NCBI RefSeq assembly: GCF_900302455.1 | Contig: NZ_ONZG01000023.1 | Span: 1-32,264, forward strand | Direction of reading: 5' to 3' | Source of the DNA: Falsiruegeria mediterranea M17 | GTDB lineage: Bacteria; Pseudomonadota; Alphaproteobacteria; Rhodobacterales; Rhodobacteraceae | DNA: 32,264 bases | Part shown: positions 6,881 to 15,361 of the stretch, in pieces | Layout of the letters: each line of letters opens with the position of its first letter | Numbering within the stretch: the stretch's first letter is position 1 | The notes under the pieces: generated by a model | Database searches by the model: none | What the model saw: the letters and a program-made list of their open reading frames with translations, nothing else | Told to the model about the DNA's origin: nothing | Made by a program: the position numbers and the translations under genes

Positions 6881-8182
6881 ATGGGCCGCAAGCGCAGCTA
6901 CATACCGCTGAACGTTTTCCTGAACGCGCGGCTCGTGGGTCAATTGGTGCGTGAGCCCTCGGGCGGCGTCAGTTTCGCCTATGCACGAGACTGGCTCGAA
7001 TGGGAGCACCGGATGCCCGTGTCTTTGTCGTTGCCATTGCAGGAGAACCGGTACAGCGGCGCGCCTGTGATGGCCGTCTTTGACAACCTGTTGCCTGACA
7101 GTGACCTCATCCGCCGAAGGGTCGCGGAACGCGTGGGGGCCGAGGGCGTAGATGCCTTCAGCTTGCTGTCACAAATTGGACGCGACTGTGTTGGAGCGCT
7201 TCAGTTTCTACCCGATGGGCAAGAGCCACAACCGATGTCTGAGTTGACTGGGGAACCTGTTGACGAGGCTCAGATCGGAGCAATCTTGAGCGACCTCGAT
7301 CTCGCGCCTCTAGGTATTCGCCGCGAGAATGACTTCCGAATTTCTGTAGCTGGCGCACAGGAAAAAACGGCCCTTCTTCGCAAAGACGGCCAGTGGATTG
7401 AGCCAACCGGCACAACGCCAACCACACACATCATCAAGCCCCAAATCGGCAGACTGCCCAATGGCATGGATTTGTCTGACAGCGTTGAGAATGAATACTT
7501 ATGCCTCAAGCTGATGGAAGCGTTTGGGCTTAGAGCTGCGAATGTCGAAATGGCTCAGTTTGGCGACAAGAAAGCCTTGGTGGTTGAGCGTTTTGACCGG
7601 CGCTGGACGTCAGATGGCCGCTTGATCCGTTTGCCTCAGGAAGATTGCTGTCAGGCATTGTCCGTTGTGCCTACCCAGAAGTACCAGAACGAGGGCGGCC
7701 CAGGAATCTCAGATATCATGGAACTCTTGTTGGGGAGTGATGATCCCAACAAAGATCGGTACGATTTTTTCAAAGCGAATGTCCTGTTCTGGCTGCTGGG
7801 TGCGACAGACGGCCATGGTAAGAACTTCAGCGTCAGTCTTTTGCCCGGCGGCCGTTTTCACATGACGCCACTGTACGACGTTTTGACGGTGCAACCGACC
7901 GTCGACGCCCGGCAGATCGAGCGGAAATACTTCAAACTGGCCATGAACTTCGGCAACTCGAACCACTACAAGGTTTCGAATATCGTGGGCCGCCACATCG
8001 TGGAGACCGGCGTGCAATCCGGCTTGTCCCGCGCAGTCGTGCAGGGCCTGTTCGAAGAACTACAGGAGACCTCGCACGCGATCGTTGAGGCCACGTTCAA
8101 TCGGCTTCCGGATGGTTTCCCGGAGGCGTTGCTTGCTTCGATCGACGGCGCGCTGAAGGCGAGGTTGCACCTATTGAGCTGA
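6881..8182 (+). CDS. hipA: HipA-like serine/threonine kinase toxin
   Basis: A 433-aa HipA family kinase. Its family member in E. coli phosphorylates GltX and stops translation by uncharged tRNA-Glu accumulation, producing persistence. Conserved residues are present: Ser155 in the RISVAGAQEKTALL loop (counterpart of the autophosphorylated Ser150), THIIKP, catalytic Asp310 and Asn315 in TDGHGKN, and Asp333 in LYDVLT. The N-terminal subdomain (MAVFDNLLPDSDLIRRR) is complete, so it should be an active full-length kinase of about normal length (440 aa). It follows hipB with 1 nt spacing. The target in this organism is not known. Confidence 0.9.
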   Translation: MGRKRSYIPLNVFLNARLVGQLVREPSGGVSFAYARDWLEWEHRMPVSLSLPLQENRYSGAPVMAVFDNLLPDSDLIRRRVAERVGAEGVDAFSLLSQIGRDCVGALQFLPDGQEPQPMSELTGEPVDEAQIGAILSDLDLAPLGIRRENDFRISVAGAQEKTALLRKDGQWIEPTGTTPTTHIIKPQIGRLPNGMDLSDSVENEYLCLKLMEAFGLRAANVEMAQFGDKKALVVERFDRRWTSDGRLIRLPQEDCCQALSVVPTQKYQNEGGPGISDIMELLLGSDDPNKDRYDFFKANVLFWLLGATDGHGKNFSVSLLPGGRFHMTPLYDVLTVQPTVDARQIERKYFKLAMNFGNSNHYKVSNIVGRHIVETGVQSGLSRAVVQGLFEELQETSHAIVEATFNRLPDGFPEALLASIDGALKARLHLLS

Positions 8183-8192
8183 TGCTTCACGG

Positions 8193-8234
8193 CATGGCTG
8201 CGCCCAAAAATTCGGCGCAAACCATGATCAAAAC
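8193..8234. terminator. possible bidirectional hairpin between convergent genes
   Basis: CATGG (8193-8197), then TGCGCC (8199-8204), a loop CAAAAATTC, and GGCGCA (8214-8219), followed by CCATG (8222-8226). It sits in the 73-bp gap between the convergent hipA and DUF6880 genes. There is no clean U tract, so the terminator role is tentative. Confidence 0.35.
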
Positions 8235-8255
8235 GCCTTGGATGCGGCTCCCCAT

Positions 8256-9665
8256 CTACCCAATTCGCCCCCAAAAACCAGATTTTCTGCCATGGTTTTT
8301 TCGAAGCTCAGCCATATAAGATCCATGTTCCATGACGCCTTCCGGAAGGAAGGGATCAGCAGCCTTGGCCAGCAGGGCAAGTTTTGCCAAATACTTCGCC
8401 CCATGCCCATATGCCTTGGATCGCGCCGCCTTGAGGATATCGTCCAGAAGCGCGCGATAAAGGATCGTTGCCGCCGCCTGATGCTCATGTTCCAGCGTTT
8501 CTGCAGTTTTGGGCAAGCTGTGCCAGAGGCCTCCATCCCAGTGAGCGTGATGCTGAAGGATGACCTGTGCGGCGAGGTCAAGGCGTGGCCAATCGAGATA
8601 AAACCGCAAAGCTAATTCCGGAACCTGATGAGACAGGCCATACTGCAAAGCGTTTGTCTCGGCTTCAATGTCATCAAAGTCAGGTAAGTTTTTCAGATAA
8701 TCGCGCAGGATGTCGGCTGATAATCGGCTCTCAAAGCACTGCCAGCGCAGTGCTTGAGCTGCTGATTTGTCACCCAATGCTTCCAAAATAGACGCTTCGA
8801 TTTGGACTCTTTGGGGGGACAGCGCGTCATCCTGTCCTTTGACGCGTGATCCAGGTTTGCGCACCCATTCCAGAGCTTCATCGGCGCGACCAGCAGCCAG
8901 CAAACGCACAGCCATACCCTGAACATCCTGCATATGTGGCTTTTTGGCGCTTTCTAGGGTAATCATCAGGTCAATATCACCGCGTGCCTCAGCAATTGAT
9001 TGGCGCATTTCTGACCACTGAGAGGTCATGGAATAATGCCAGCGATCCGTCGACAGCTTGGCTTCTTCAAGTTTGCGCTTTGCAATTGCTGCGTCGAGGT
9101 CAGCATCCCATTGCGCCAGCGTAGATTGCGGCAGATGTGGCGCGATGGCCTTGGTCAGATCAGCCAGATAGCCGTGCGTGGTTTCGCCAAGGCGTGCCAT
9201 AATTCTATCAGGCAGCAATGCAGCCTCATGGGCGCTCAGCTGTGCCGTCAATTTTCCAGCGCTTATGATAGCCAGATAGTAGACATCCTGAACATGGCCT
9301 GATGAGTCATCGACCCGTTCGAACACGCGCTCATGTGTGGCAATGAACCGTATCAAACGGTCCATCGCCATATCCGGAGCGGCCGGTGCAAGCTCGGCCT
9401 CGATTGTGTCGGTCAGGCTTTGCAGATCATCGCGAAAGGCGCGGGCTTTGTCCCATTCAATGAAGCTTTTGGCGCGTTCCAGACCCGAAAGCCGTCGGTC
9501 GATAAGCTTCGCAATGCCTTCCGGCCCGGATTTCGCGGCGAGTGCCGCTTTGACCTGACGGCGAAAGCCAGCGTTGCGCTCGGCCTCATCCAGCACCAGT
9601 TGGGCAAGTTTTTGAGCGGGCAACTCGGACAGTTTTTCGATGGAAAGAGAGGGCTTTCGAGCCAT
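8256..9665 (-). CDS. DUF6880-like helical-repeat protein
   Basis: A 469-aa protein that is nearly all alpha helical, with many Ala/Leu-rich helices resembling TPR-like repeats and no visible catalytic motif. The N-terminus (LSELPAQKLAQLVLDEAERNAGFRRQV) resembles the DUF6880 family of uncharacterised alphaproteobacterial proteins. It lies on the opposite strand between the two hipBA modules and converges with hipA-1. The start at 9663-9665 has only a weak ribosome binding site; no better one is visible. The family's function is unknown to me. Confidence 0.6.
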   Translation of the reverse strand: MARKPSLSIEKLSELPAQKLAQLVLDEAERNAGFRRQVKAALAAKSGPEGIAKLIDRRLSGLERAKSFIEWDKARAFRDDLQSLTDTIEAELAPAAPDMAMDRLIRFIATHERVFERVDDSSGHVQDVYYLAIISAGKLTAQLSAHEAALLPDRIMARLGETTHGYLADLTKAIAPHLPQSTLAQWDADLDAAIAKRKLEEAKLSTDRWHYSMTSQWSEMRQSIAEARGDIDLMITLESAKKPHMQDVQGMAVRLLAAGRADEALEWVRKPGSRVKGQDDALSPQRVQIEASILEALGDKSAAQALRWQCFESRLSADILRDYLKNLPDFDDIEAETNALQYGLSHQVPELALRFYLDWPRLDLAAQVILQHHAHWDGGLWHSLPKTAETLEHEHQAAATILYRALLDDILKAARSKAYGHGAKYLAKLALLAKAADPFLPEGVMEHGSYMAELRKNHGRKSGFWGRIG

Positions 9666-10032
9666 GGATCAGGTCACTTCATTTTGCGAGCTAACCGGCC
9701 CTTCTAGGCGCGTGTAGGGTGCGGTTATTCTCAGAATAATTCGCGTCAATTGGTAGCTTCTAATTGAGAATTTCGTAAGCAGGTTTTCCATGGTGAACGC
9801 CGTATGGGGTCTGAAGACTGTTAAAACGATCTCTTTCAACAAGCCTTGCTTCCAGATCGGTGTCACGTTTGTGGCTCGGCAGCGGATAAATCTCATGCTT
9901 GGCGAACTTAAGTGATCTCACGCCGTTTCCGTTCAGTTCGAGTGCACGCATTGCATTTGTGTGGCTATGTAAGCCTGCAGGTGCAATTGGGTGATCGGGC
10001 TGTGTTTCGTTTTGGTAACCTTAATGCGCCCA
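9666..10032. other. intergenic stretch ahead of hipBA-2, no gene called
   Basis: Apart from the operators listed after it, this part of the 498-bp gap holds only a 63-codon minus-strand frame (9760-9951, start at 9951, content SHKRDTDLEARLVERD) that could be a decayed or very small gene. No ribosome binding site supports it. The promoter of the DUF6880 gene should lie here but was not located. Confidence 0.35.
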
Positions 10033-10052
10033 ATGTTATCTTGAGATAACAT
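10033..10052. promoter_or_regulatory. hipBA-2 distal operator
   Basis: Perfect 8-bp-arm palindrome ATGTTATC-TTGA-GATAACAT, about 51 bp upstream of the -35. Its sequence differs from the operators of the first hipBA module, as expected for a different HipB. Confidence 0.6.
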
Positions 10053-10102
10053 AAGATGTGACCTGAGCGGGGGTGCTGGATCGTCGAGCTAAACGGAGGA
10101 AA

Positions 10103-10131
10103 TTGACATTAATGATATCTCAGCGTAACAT
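10103..10131 (+). promoter_or_regulatory. promoter of hipBA-2 with overlapping degenerate operator
   Basis: -35 TTGACA (10103-10108), 17-bp spacer, -10 TAACAT (10126-10131). The segment 10112-10131 (ATGATATC....CGTAACAT) is an imperfect copy of the distal palindrome, so the operator covers the spacer and -10. Start codon at 10164. Confidence 0.6.
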
Positions 10132-10163
10132 TTAGGCACTTAGTGTCGCTTGGAGGTATCATT

Positions 10164-10466
10164 ATGGCAGTTTCGATCAAAATACCCAGGGCGGCCCGTA
10201 AGGAGCTCGTGGCACTTGGGGAAAACATTCGTGTTGCGCGACTGCGCCGCAAGTTGACCGCTGAGATTGTTGCGCAGCGCGCTGGCACAACACGGCAGAC
10301 AATTGCCAAGATCGAAAGCGGGAACCCCGCAGTTAAGATCGGCACTTACGTGGCCGTGTTACAGGCGCTTGGCCTCTTGAAAGGTTGGGGGGATATCGAT
10401 GATCCGGTTGGCGAGCAGATGGCACTGGATGACCTCCCGCAACGTGCGAGACTGAAAAATGGTTGA
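10164..10466 (+). CDS. hipB: HipB-like antitoxin (XRE-family HTH), second module
   Basis: A 100-aa Cro/CI-type helix-turn-helix protein (LGENIRVARLRRKLTAEIVAQRAGTTRQTIAKIESGN). TGGAGG (10151-10156) 7 nt before ATG 10164 decides the start. Its stop overlaps the start of the next hipA by 8 nt, suggesting translational coupling. It belongs to a different HipB lineage from the first module and has its own palindromes. Confidence 0.85.
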   Translation: MAVSIKIPRAARKELVALGENIRVARLRRKLTAEIVAQRAGTTRQTIAKIESGNPAVKIGTYVAVLQALGLLKGWGDIDDPVGEQMALDDLPQRARLKNG

Positions 10467-11679
10467 GGTCTGGATCGACTGGCAGGGGCTGAAACGGGTC
10501 GGCACGCTTCACCGCACAGCGGGGCGCGGCCGAGAGCGGGTGTCCTTCACCTATCATGAAGACTGGCTTGCCGACGAAAATGCCTTTGGGCTTTCGCCGG
10601 ACATGCCTCTCGTTAAAGGGCAATTCGTGCCTGAGGCAGGGCAGGACATGCTTGCGCCGATTGGGGATTCTGCCCCTGATACCTGGGGGCGAACGGTGAT
10701 GCGGCGTTTTGAGGGGCGCATGGCAGAGGCCGAGGGACGACGCTCGAGAACACTGCAAGAAACCGACTACCTGCTTGGGGTGAATGATGAGACCCGTTTG
10801 GGTGCGCTGCGCTTCAGGGTTGATGGCGAGTTTCAAGCGCGTGAGGGCATCGGGGTGCCTGCGCTGGTGAGCCTCGGGGATTTGCTTCATGCGTCTCAGC
10901 GCGTTCTGCGCGGGGAAGAGACCGCAGAGGACCTCAAAATGCTGTTTGCACCGGGAAGTTCTCTGGGCGGCGCTCGGCCAAAGGCCAGCATCCTTGACCA
11001 GCACGGCCGCCTGTCTGTCGCCAAGTTCCCGAAAGAGACCGACACCTATTGCGTGGAACGCTGGGAGGCCATAGCGCTGGAGCTGGCAAGGCGCGCTGGA
11101 ATTACGGTCTCGGATCACACGCTTGAGATGGCTGGCGACAAGCCTGTTTTCCTGTCCCATCGGTTTGACCGGAACGAGGACGGCAGGATCCCGTTCATCT
11201 CAGCTATGGCGATGCTGGGCGGCAAGGATGGCGAAAGCTACAGCTATTTGGACCTGGCAGATATCATCACTTCAGAAAGCGTAACGCCGGACCAAGACCG
11301 CGAGGAACTCTACCGGCGGGTTGCCTTTTCCATTCTCGTGACGAACCTCGATGACCATATGCGCAATCACGGGTTTCTGCGTGGGCGTGGCGGATGGCAC
11401 CTCTCACCAGCCTACGACATCAACCCTGTGCCGAACCAACCGCGTGTGCTAAAGAGCTATGTCGACGATGACAACCCGGATGCCAGTATCGCCCTGCACC
11501 GCGCGCAACATGACTCCTATCTTCTCGAACGCGGCGAGGCAGATCGCATCATTGCCGAGGTGGCCGAAGCGACTATTGCTTGGCGTGATGTTGCCCGTGC
11601 CTTGGGGGCTCCGGAGCGAGAGATCAGGGAGATGGCAACAGCCTTCGAGCACGAGGAAGCGGATCTAGCGCGCGCGTGA
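10459..11679 (+). CDS. hipA: HipA-like serine/threonine kinase toxin, second module
   Basis: A 406-aa HipA family kinase, distinct from the first. Seen: the N-terminal MLAPIGDSAPDTWGRTVMRR and LGALRFR blocks, Gly-rich loop GSSLGGARPKA (166-176), ATP-binding VAKFPKETD, catalytic Asp298 and Asn303 in DDHMRNHGF, and Asp320 in AYDINPVP. The serine used for autophosphorylation in E. coli HipA is represented by Ser167/168. This variant fits the HipA branch with an N-terminal GSSLGGARPK signature. Length is slightly below the E. coli protein. It overlaps hipB by 8 nt and is likely co-translated. The target is unknown. Confidence 0.88.
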   Translation: MVEVWIDWQGLKRVGTLHRTAGRGRERVSFTYHEDWLADENAFGLSPDMPLVKGQFVPEAGQDMLAPIGDSAPDTWGRTVMRRFEGRMAEAEGRRSRTLQETDYLLGVNDETRLGALRFRVDGEFQAREGIGVPALVSLGDLLHASQRVLRGEETAEDLKMLFAPGSSLGGARPKASILDQHGRLSVAKFPKETDTYCVERWEAIALELARRAGITVSDHTLEMAGDKPVFLSHRFDRNEDGRIPFISAMAMLGGKDGESYSYLDLADIITSESVTPDQDREELYRRVAFSILVTNLDDHMRNHGFLRGRGGWHLSPAYDINPVPNQPRVLKSYVDDDNPDASIALHRAQHDSYLLERGEADRIIAEVAEATIAWRDVARALGAPEREIREMATAFEHEEADLARA

Positions 11680-11985
11680 CCTGAGGCCGCTGTTGAATTT
11701 GATTGACGAAAGCCGTTTGACTGCAGCGGGATTTTGAGGTCCTTGGCCATTCTGATGCGTTACGACGTGGCAGTCGATTTTGGAGTGCCGAACTCAGATC
11801 CTCAACGCCGTGTTTCTGATTGCTGAACATAAGCGGGCAGCCGTAGCAGGCGCGGTGCAAGCCCCGCTTCAACAAGAAAATTCCCCTGCGCCAGCGCATT
11901 CCTCGCGAGACAAGTTTCTCGCTGACAGCCCCTTGGTGCCAGCTTTGGTCATGTTCATCGAAACACTCAAAGTGAGGATCAAAAG
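11680..11985. other. 306-bp intergenic stretch, nothing identified
   Basis: Neither strand gives a supported gene here; short frames lack ribosome binding sites and domains. The promoter for the following 65-aa gene is presumably in the right part but I cannot assign -35/-10 elements. Confidence 0.35.
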
Positions 11986-12183
11986 ATGGCTACTCAAACT
12001 CTGAAACTGAACGTCAAATCCGGCGAAAAAGACGGCAAGAACTTCTGGGACCGCTGCGGCGTCCTCTTCGTGAACACCGACGACAGCGGCAACATCACGT
12101 CGATCAATGTCAAACACAGCATGTTCCCCGATGTCGAAATGGTCGCCTTCCCGCGCCGCGATGAAGATCCGGTCACCGAGTGA
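11986..12183 (+). CDS. small conserved-looking protein of unknown function
   Basis: A 65-aa acidic/basic mixed protein, MATQTLKLNVKSGEKDGKNF at the start and VAFPRRDEDPVTE at the end. GTGAGG (11972-11977) 8 nt before ATG 11986 and a strong hairpin right after the stop support a real, separately transcribed gene. The pattern KNFWDRCGVLFVN..SGNITSINV suggests a small beta-rich fold, loosely like small plasmid and integrative-element accessory proteins; I do not recognise it as a named family. Confidence 0.7.
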   Translation: MATQTLKLNVKSGEKDGKNFWDRCGVLFVNTDDSGNITSINVKHSMFPDVEMVAFPRRDEDPVTE

Positions 12184-12190
12184 CCTTAGC

Positions 12191-12215
12191 GCCAGGGCGG
12201 GTTTCCCGCTCTGGC
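12191..12215 (+). terminator. strong hairpin terminator after the 65-aa gene
   Basis: GCCAGGGCGGG (12191-12201), TTT loop, CCCGCTCTGGC (12205-12215): an 11-bp stem with one G-U pair in RNA, 7 nt behind the stop. The U tract is short (AATTG), as is common in high-GC alphaproteobacteria. It can also act against minus-strand transcription from the defence locus. Confidence 0.7.
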
Positions 12216-12237
12216 AATTGTCATGCAAATTTGACGA

Positions 12238-12377
12238 TCATTCGATTCCGCGATCGAGAAAAGTTTTCCCGCCCGCGTCGGTGACGAAGTCCACCAAATA
12301 GAGGCCTCACTGTGTTGATATAGCTTGAAAATGCGCCCATCATCGCAATTTTTCCTTCGCGTGTCCCAAATGAGCAT
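12238..12377 (-). pseudogene. possible frameshifted small gene behind the SF1 helicase
   Basis: Starting at an ATG at 12375-12377, 35 nt behind the helicase stop, one frame gives RRKNCDDGRIFKLYQHSEAS; a shift near 12303 continues with YLVDFVTDAGGKTFLDRGIE and a stop at 12238. Both halves look protein-like and the joint product would be about 46 aa. The reading without a shift runs into low-quality sequence. It may be a broken gene or a sequencing error, or the similarity may be chance. Confidence 0.3.
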
Positions 12378-12412
12378 AGTAGATCATTGTTCCAGTGACA
12401 GCCTTTTCCCGG

Positions 12413-15130
12413 CTACATTGGCCAGTCCTTTTGAAAATGGGGCGCTAGCATCGCCACTTGCCCAGGGATTGATTGTGTAAAGGTGACGCCAAGGTAGTTC
12501 GCTGCTCGTGTTGCCCCCACATAAAGAAATTTGGCGAACAAATCGGGATGCTTCGCAATTGTCTCATCTAGCCCGATAAAAAAGACCGCTTCGAATTCCA
12601 GGCCTTTGATATGGCGGATATCGAACACTCTGACATCTCTATCGTTGCCCACCACCTTGCCGTCTTTGCACGCGACTGCCGAGAGACTGATCTCTTCCAA
12701 GCGGTCGTTCAGCGCCTTAGCTAGGGGCTCTACGTCAGCCTCTTCATTCACAAGAACCGCGATCGTTGTGGACCGCTGTAGCATTCGGTCGATCTCGTGA
12801 ATACGACTTGTGAGCCAGTCGGAGACCTTATCGTGATCGGCCAGAGCGTCCTGCCATACCGGCGACAAGCCTTCTGCGTCGAGACGATCCGGCAAGATTA
12901 TGTCTTCGGCTTGTGACCCACCCAGTGATGCAACAGCCTTTGCAAGGTCCACGAGACGTTGGCTTTGCCTATACGACACGGTGATCGACTTCCGTTCGAT
13001 ACCTTTGGTAATCCAGTCCAAGGCTTCATTTGTCTTTAGGCCCCACGATGTCAGGCGTTGATTGATATCTCCGCAGAGGAAGAACGAGCTGGAAGTTGGG
13101 TGTGAAATCTCGTGCATAGCAGCAAGTTGAACGCGGGAGAAATCGGTAGCTTCGTCAATCAGAACCTGTGCTCTTTGCATGGCGCGCACGCCACCCAGGA
13201 GGCCGCCATCCGGCAGACTGCTTACTGCATGCCTTCGATAGTGCCCTAACAGCTCATTGGCGATTTGCAGTGCGGCGAGAACAACGAGGTCAAGTTCTTT
13301 CCAAAAAATATCAAAAGGTTTGGTTGGGGTCGCCTCATACCAGCGTGAAGTTTTTACTCGCTCTGCACGAAACCGCTTATACTTTGGTGCGATGCCCCGA
13401 AGGAAAAGGCGTTCAAGTCGCTCAAACTTTCGCAGACGGGTCTGCTCCAACAGCAGTTTCCCCAACTCAGCCAAGTCCTCATCTGATGGAATGCGCTTCT
13501 CGCCAAGCCAAGCTAGAAGCATTCCGTCCTGGGACTTTTCCGATACAGTTCGTTTGGCCAGTCGAGCCCTTGCGATCGCCTTGAGCGCACGCTCGAAGCG
13601 CACAAGGGCTTGCTGGCGGCTTACTGGACGGCCGGGTTGAGGTTCCTCTGTAGCTTGATCTTCATCATCGAGTGCATCTTCAAAGTCATCTATATCCTCT
13701 GCCGGTTGTGGTGCGTTTGACAGCTGACGAGATATCTCCTCTCGGAGAATGTTTGGAAAGTTGCGGTCTTCGTAGACAAGCGCGTTGCGGGCTTTGGCGA
13801 GAAGGCGAGAGATGGCTTCACTTCGTTCAGATATTGCTTCTCGAATGTCAGGTACCAGCTCGGTGACATTCCGTAGCGCGTGGGCGTAAATGTCCTTCCG
13901 TGGGGTGTCCAAATCTTCGGAGAGTTTTTGGCCAATAGTTGTCAGATCGTCAGCCGGTCTTGCAGCCAACCACTTGGCATCGGCCCTTAGCTCTTCTGAA
14001 ACCGAAGTATCCAAATATGACCTAAAGTCATCATACCACGAGGCTTCGTCGGCAATTTCATCCTTAAGATAGTCTTGGGCGCGCCGTTCTACGAAAGGGC
14101 CGCTCCCGCTACTGGTTCTCAATAGCTTGAATTCATCGCGAGCAATTTCACGCCGGAACTCTTCCCAAGTTCTAATGTGGGTATCGCTCGCAGCCAAGCC
14201 TTCGCGTGCAAACGCCTCCTTCACATACTGACGAAGCAATTCGGTCGGGGAAAAAACGACCCAGCTTGTCTCGTGAGGGGTCTTGGTTTCTGCTTCAACT
14301 TGCTCGATTAACCGCAGCTCCTGAGGCGACTCTTGGAGAGCCTGTCGGTCGGTTTTCTGCCCCAAACGCCTAATCAGCGTGGTAGTCTTGCCAGTACCCG
14401 GAGGGCCTGAGAGGAAGCACTTGGTGTTGATCGGCATCCTAAAAATCTCGTCCTGATGCCGGTCCAAAATAGGCTGATCGCGAAGGCCCATATGCGTGAT
14501 AATTGCCCGCCTAACGCCTTCTACAACATTTTCATCGGTATCATCGTTCCAGAGCGCTTCGAGGTCCCCTTCTTCGATTTCACCTTCAGGCGTGAGGATT
14601 TCGCGTAGCGAACCAACCGTGAAACGACCCAAATCTCTGATATCAATTTCGGTTTCACGAGAGTCCCACCCGCTTGACGTACGCTCTGGTTTAAGAAGTG
14701 CGCGACTATCTATCAGGAGGTCCCGCTCTCTCGCCCCGAATTTGAATGATCCCTCATCACCGGCCACCAATGATGCAATCTTCCCGAGATCGCTCCGGTA
14801 GCTTGCGATTTTGTAGCCCGGAACAGACCGGGGCGTGGTGCGAGTGATGAAGATTGTCTCCTCTTCATCGTTTTCGTCCAGGAAGTGAACCCGCGCGATG
14901 ACAGGTTGCTGGATGAGCGCGGCAATAGCCTCAGCTTCACTATCTGATATCGAGCCGATGCTATTTACAGCCTGAGGGCTGTTCAGAGTGTTTATGGTCG
15001 TGAAGACCCGTGCGTCGCCCCTTTTATGGGCCGCGCGGGCATTCTCGGCATCGGCCGCGACCTTTTCAATGCAATCAAGAGAATGACGAGCAATGTCTTC
15101 GATTACCGCTTCTTTGTTTGTTGTATTCAT
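12413..15130 (-). CDS. UvrD/Rep-like superfamily 1 DNA helicase
   Basis: A 905-aa protein. GAGGTGAC just ahead of ATG 15130 decides the start over an in-frame one at 15190. The first 220 residues are a region without recognised domain. Then SF1 motifs in order: Walker A GPPGTGKTT (Lys248), a long insertion of about 300 aa including a charged helical part, Walker B LIDEATDF, motif III FLCGDINQRL, motif IV SYRQSQR, motif V VFDIRHIKGLEFEAVFFIG and motif VI YVGATRAANYLGV. It should be an ATP-driven 3'-5' translocase. It lies 120-230 bp behind the DUF262 fusion gene on the same strand, so it may share the transcript or have its own promoter. UvrD-type helicases are common partners of nucleases in defence loci; membership of this system is inferred from position only. 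Confidence 0.8.
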   Translation of the reverse strand: MNTTNKEAVIEDIARHSLDCIEKVAADAENARAAHKRGDARVFTTINTLNSPQAVNSIGSISDSEAEAIAALIQQPVIARVHFLDENDEEETIFITRTTPRSVPGYKIASYRSDLGKIASLVAGDEGSFKFGARERDLLIDSRALLKPERTSSGWDSRETEIDIRDLGRFTVGSLREILTPEGEIEEGDLEALWNDDTDENVVEGVRRAIITHMGLRDQPILDRHQDEIFRMPINTKCFLSGPPGTGKTTTLIRRLGQKTDRQALQESPQELRLIEQVEAETKTPHETSWVVFSPTELLRQYVKEAFAREGLAASDTHIRTWEEFRREIARDEFKLLRTSSGSGPFVERRAQDYLKDEIADEASWYDDFRSYLDTSVSEELRADAKWLAARPADDLTTIGQKLSEDLDTPRKDIYAHALRNVTELVPDIREAISERSEAISRLLAKARNALVYEDRNFPNILREEISRQLSNAPQPAEDIDDFEDALDDEDQATEEPQPGRPVSRQQALVRFERALKAIARARLAKRTVSEKSQDGMLLAWLGEKRIPSDEDLAELGKLLLEQTRLRKFERLERLFLRGIAPKYKRFRAERVKTSRWYEATPTKPFDIFWKELDLVVLAALQIANELLGHYRRHAVSSLPDGGLLGGVRAMQRAQVLIDEATDFSRVQLAAMHEISHPTSSSFFLCGDINQRLTSWGLKTNEALDWITKGIERKSITVSYRQSQRLVDLAKAVASLGGSQAEDIILPDRLDAEGLSPVWQDALADHDKVSDWLTSRIHEIDRMLQRSTTIAVLVNEEADVEPLAKALNDRLEEISLSAVACKDGKVVGNDRDVRVFDIRHIKGLEFEAVFFIGLDETIAKHPDLFAKFLYVGATRAANYLGVTFTQSIPGQVAMLAPHFQKDWPM

Positions 15131-15250
15131 TGTCACCTCAATTTGCATTTTGGCCTCGTCAGGTGTGAAAACTACAGTTCGCCAACACAAAACGAGACAT
15201 CGAAATTTAATCTTTGAAACCGTGACGCGATTCCATCGTTAGTCTTGTCA

Positions 15251-15361
15251 CAGATTGGTCACATGGCACTTCCTCAGCATGCCGAGCTTTTGTAGATGAT
15301 CGCCAAAGCTGAATTTGTCACGTTGCATTCTCCGCTGTTGCTCAAGGCTCTCGATCTTTTC
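15251..15361 (-). other. in-frame 37-codon extension behind the TGA stop of the DUF262 fusion gene
   Basis: Directly after the TGA at 15362-15364 the same frame stays open for 37 codons (EKIESLEQQRRMQRDKF at the start, then about 20 more residues) and ends at a second TGA (15248-15250). The composition, with a heptad-like helical start, looks coding rather than random. It could be a tail lost by a nonsense change, a readthrough product, or chance. Confidence 0.3.

Noticed and set aside
9760-9951. 63-codon minus-strand frame ahead of hipBA-2
   Set aside because: Contents look partly protein-like but there is no ribosome binding site or recognised family; described within the intergenic entry instead.
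10333-11160. 275-codon frame antisense to the second hipA
   Set aside because: Shadow of the hipA coding strand; the plus strand has all HipA catalytic motifs.
15131-15250. Promoter of the SF1 helicase gene
   Set aside because: TGTGAC repeats and A/T-rich segments are present, but no -35/-10 pair with correct spacing was convincing.
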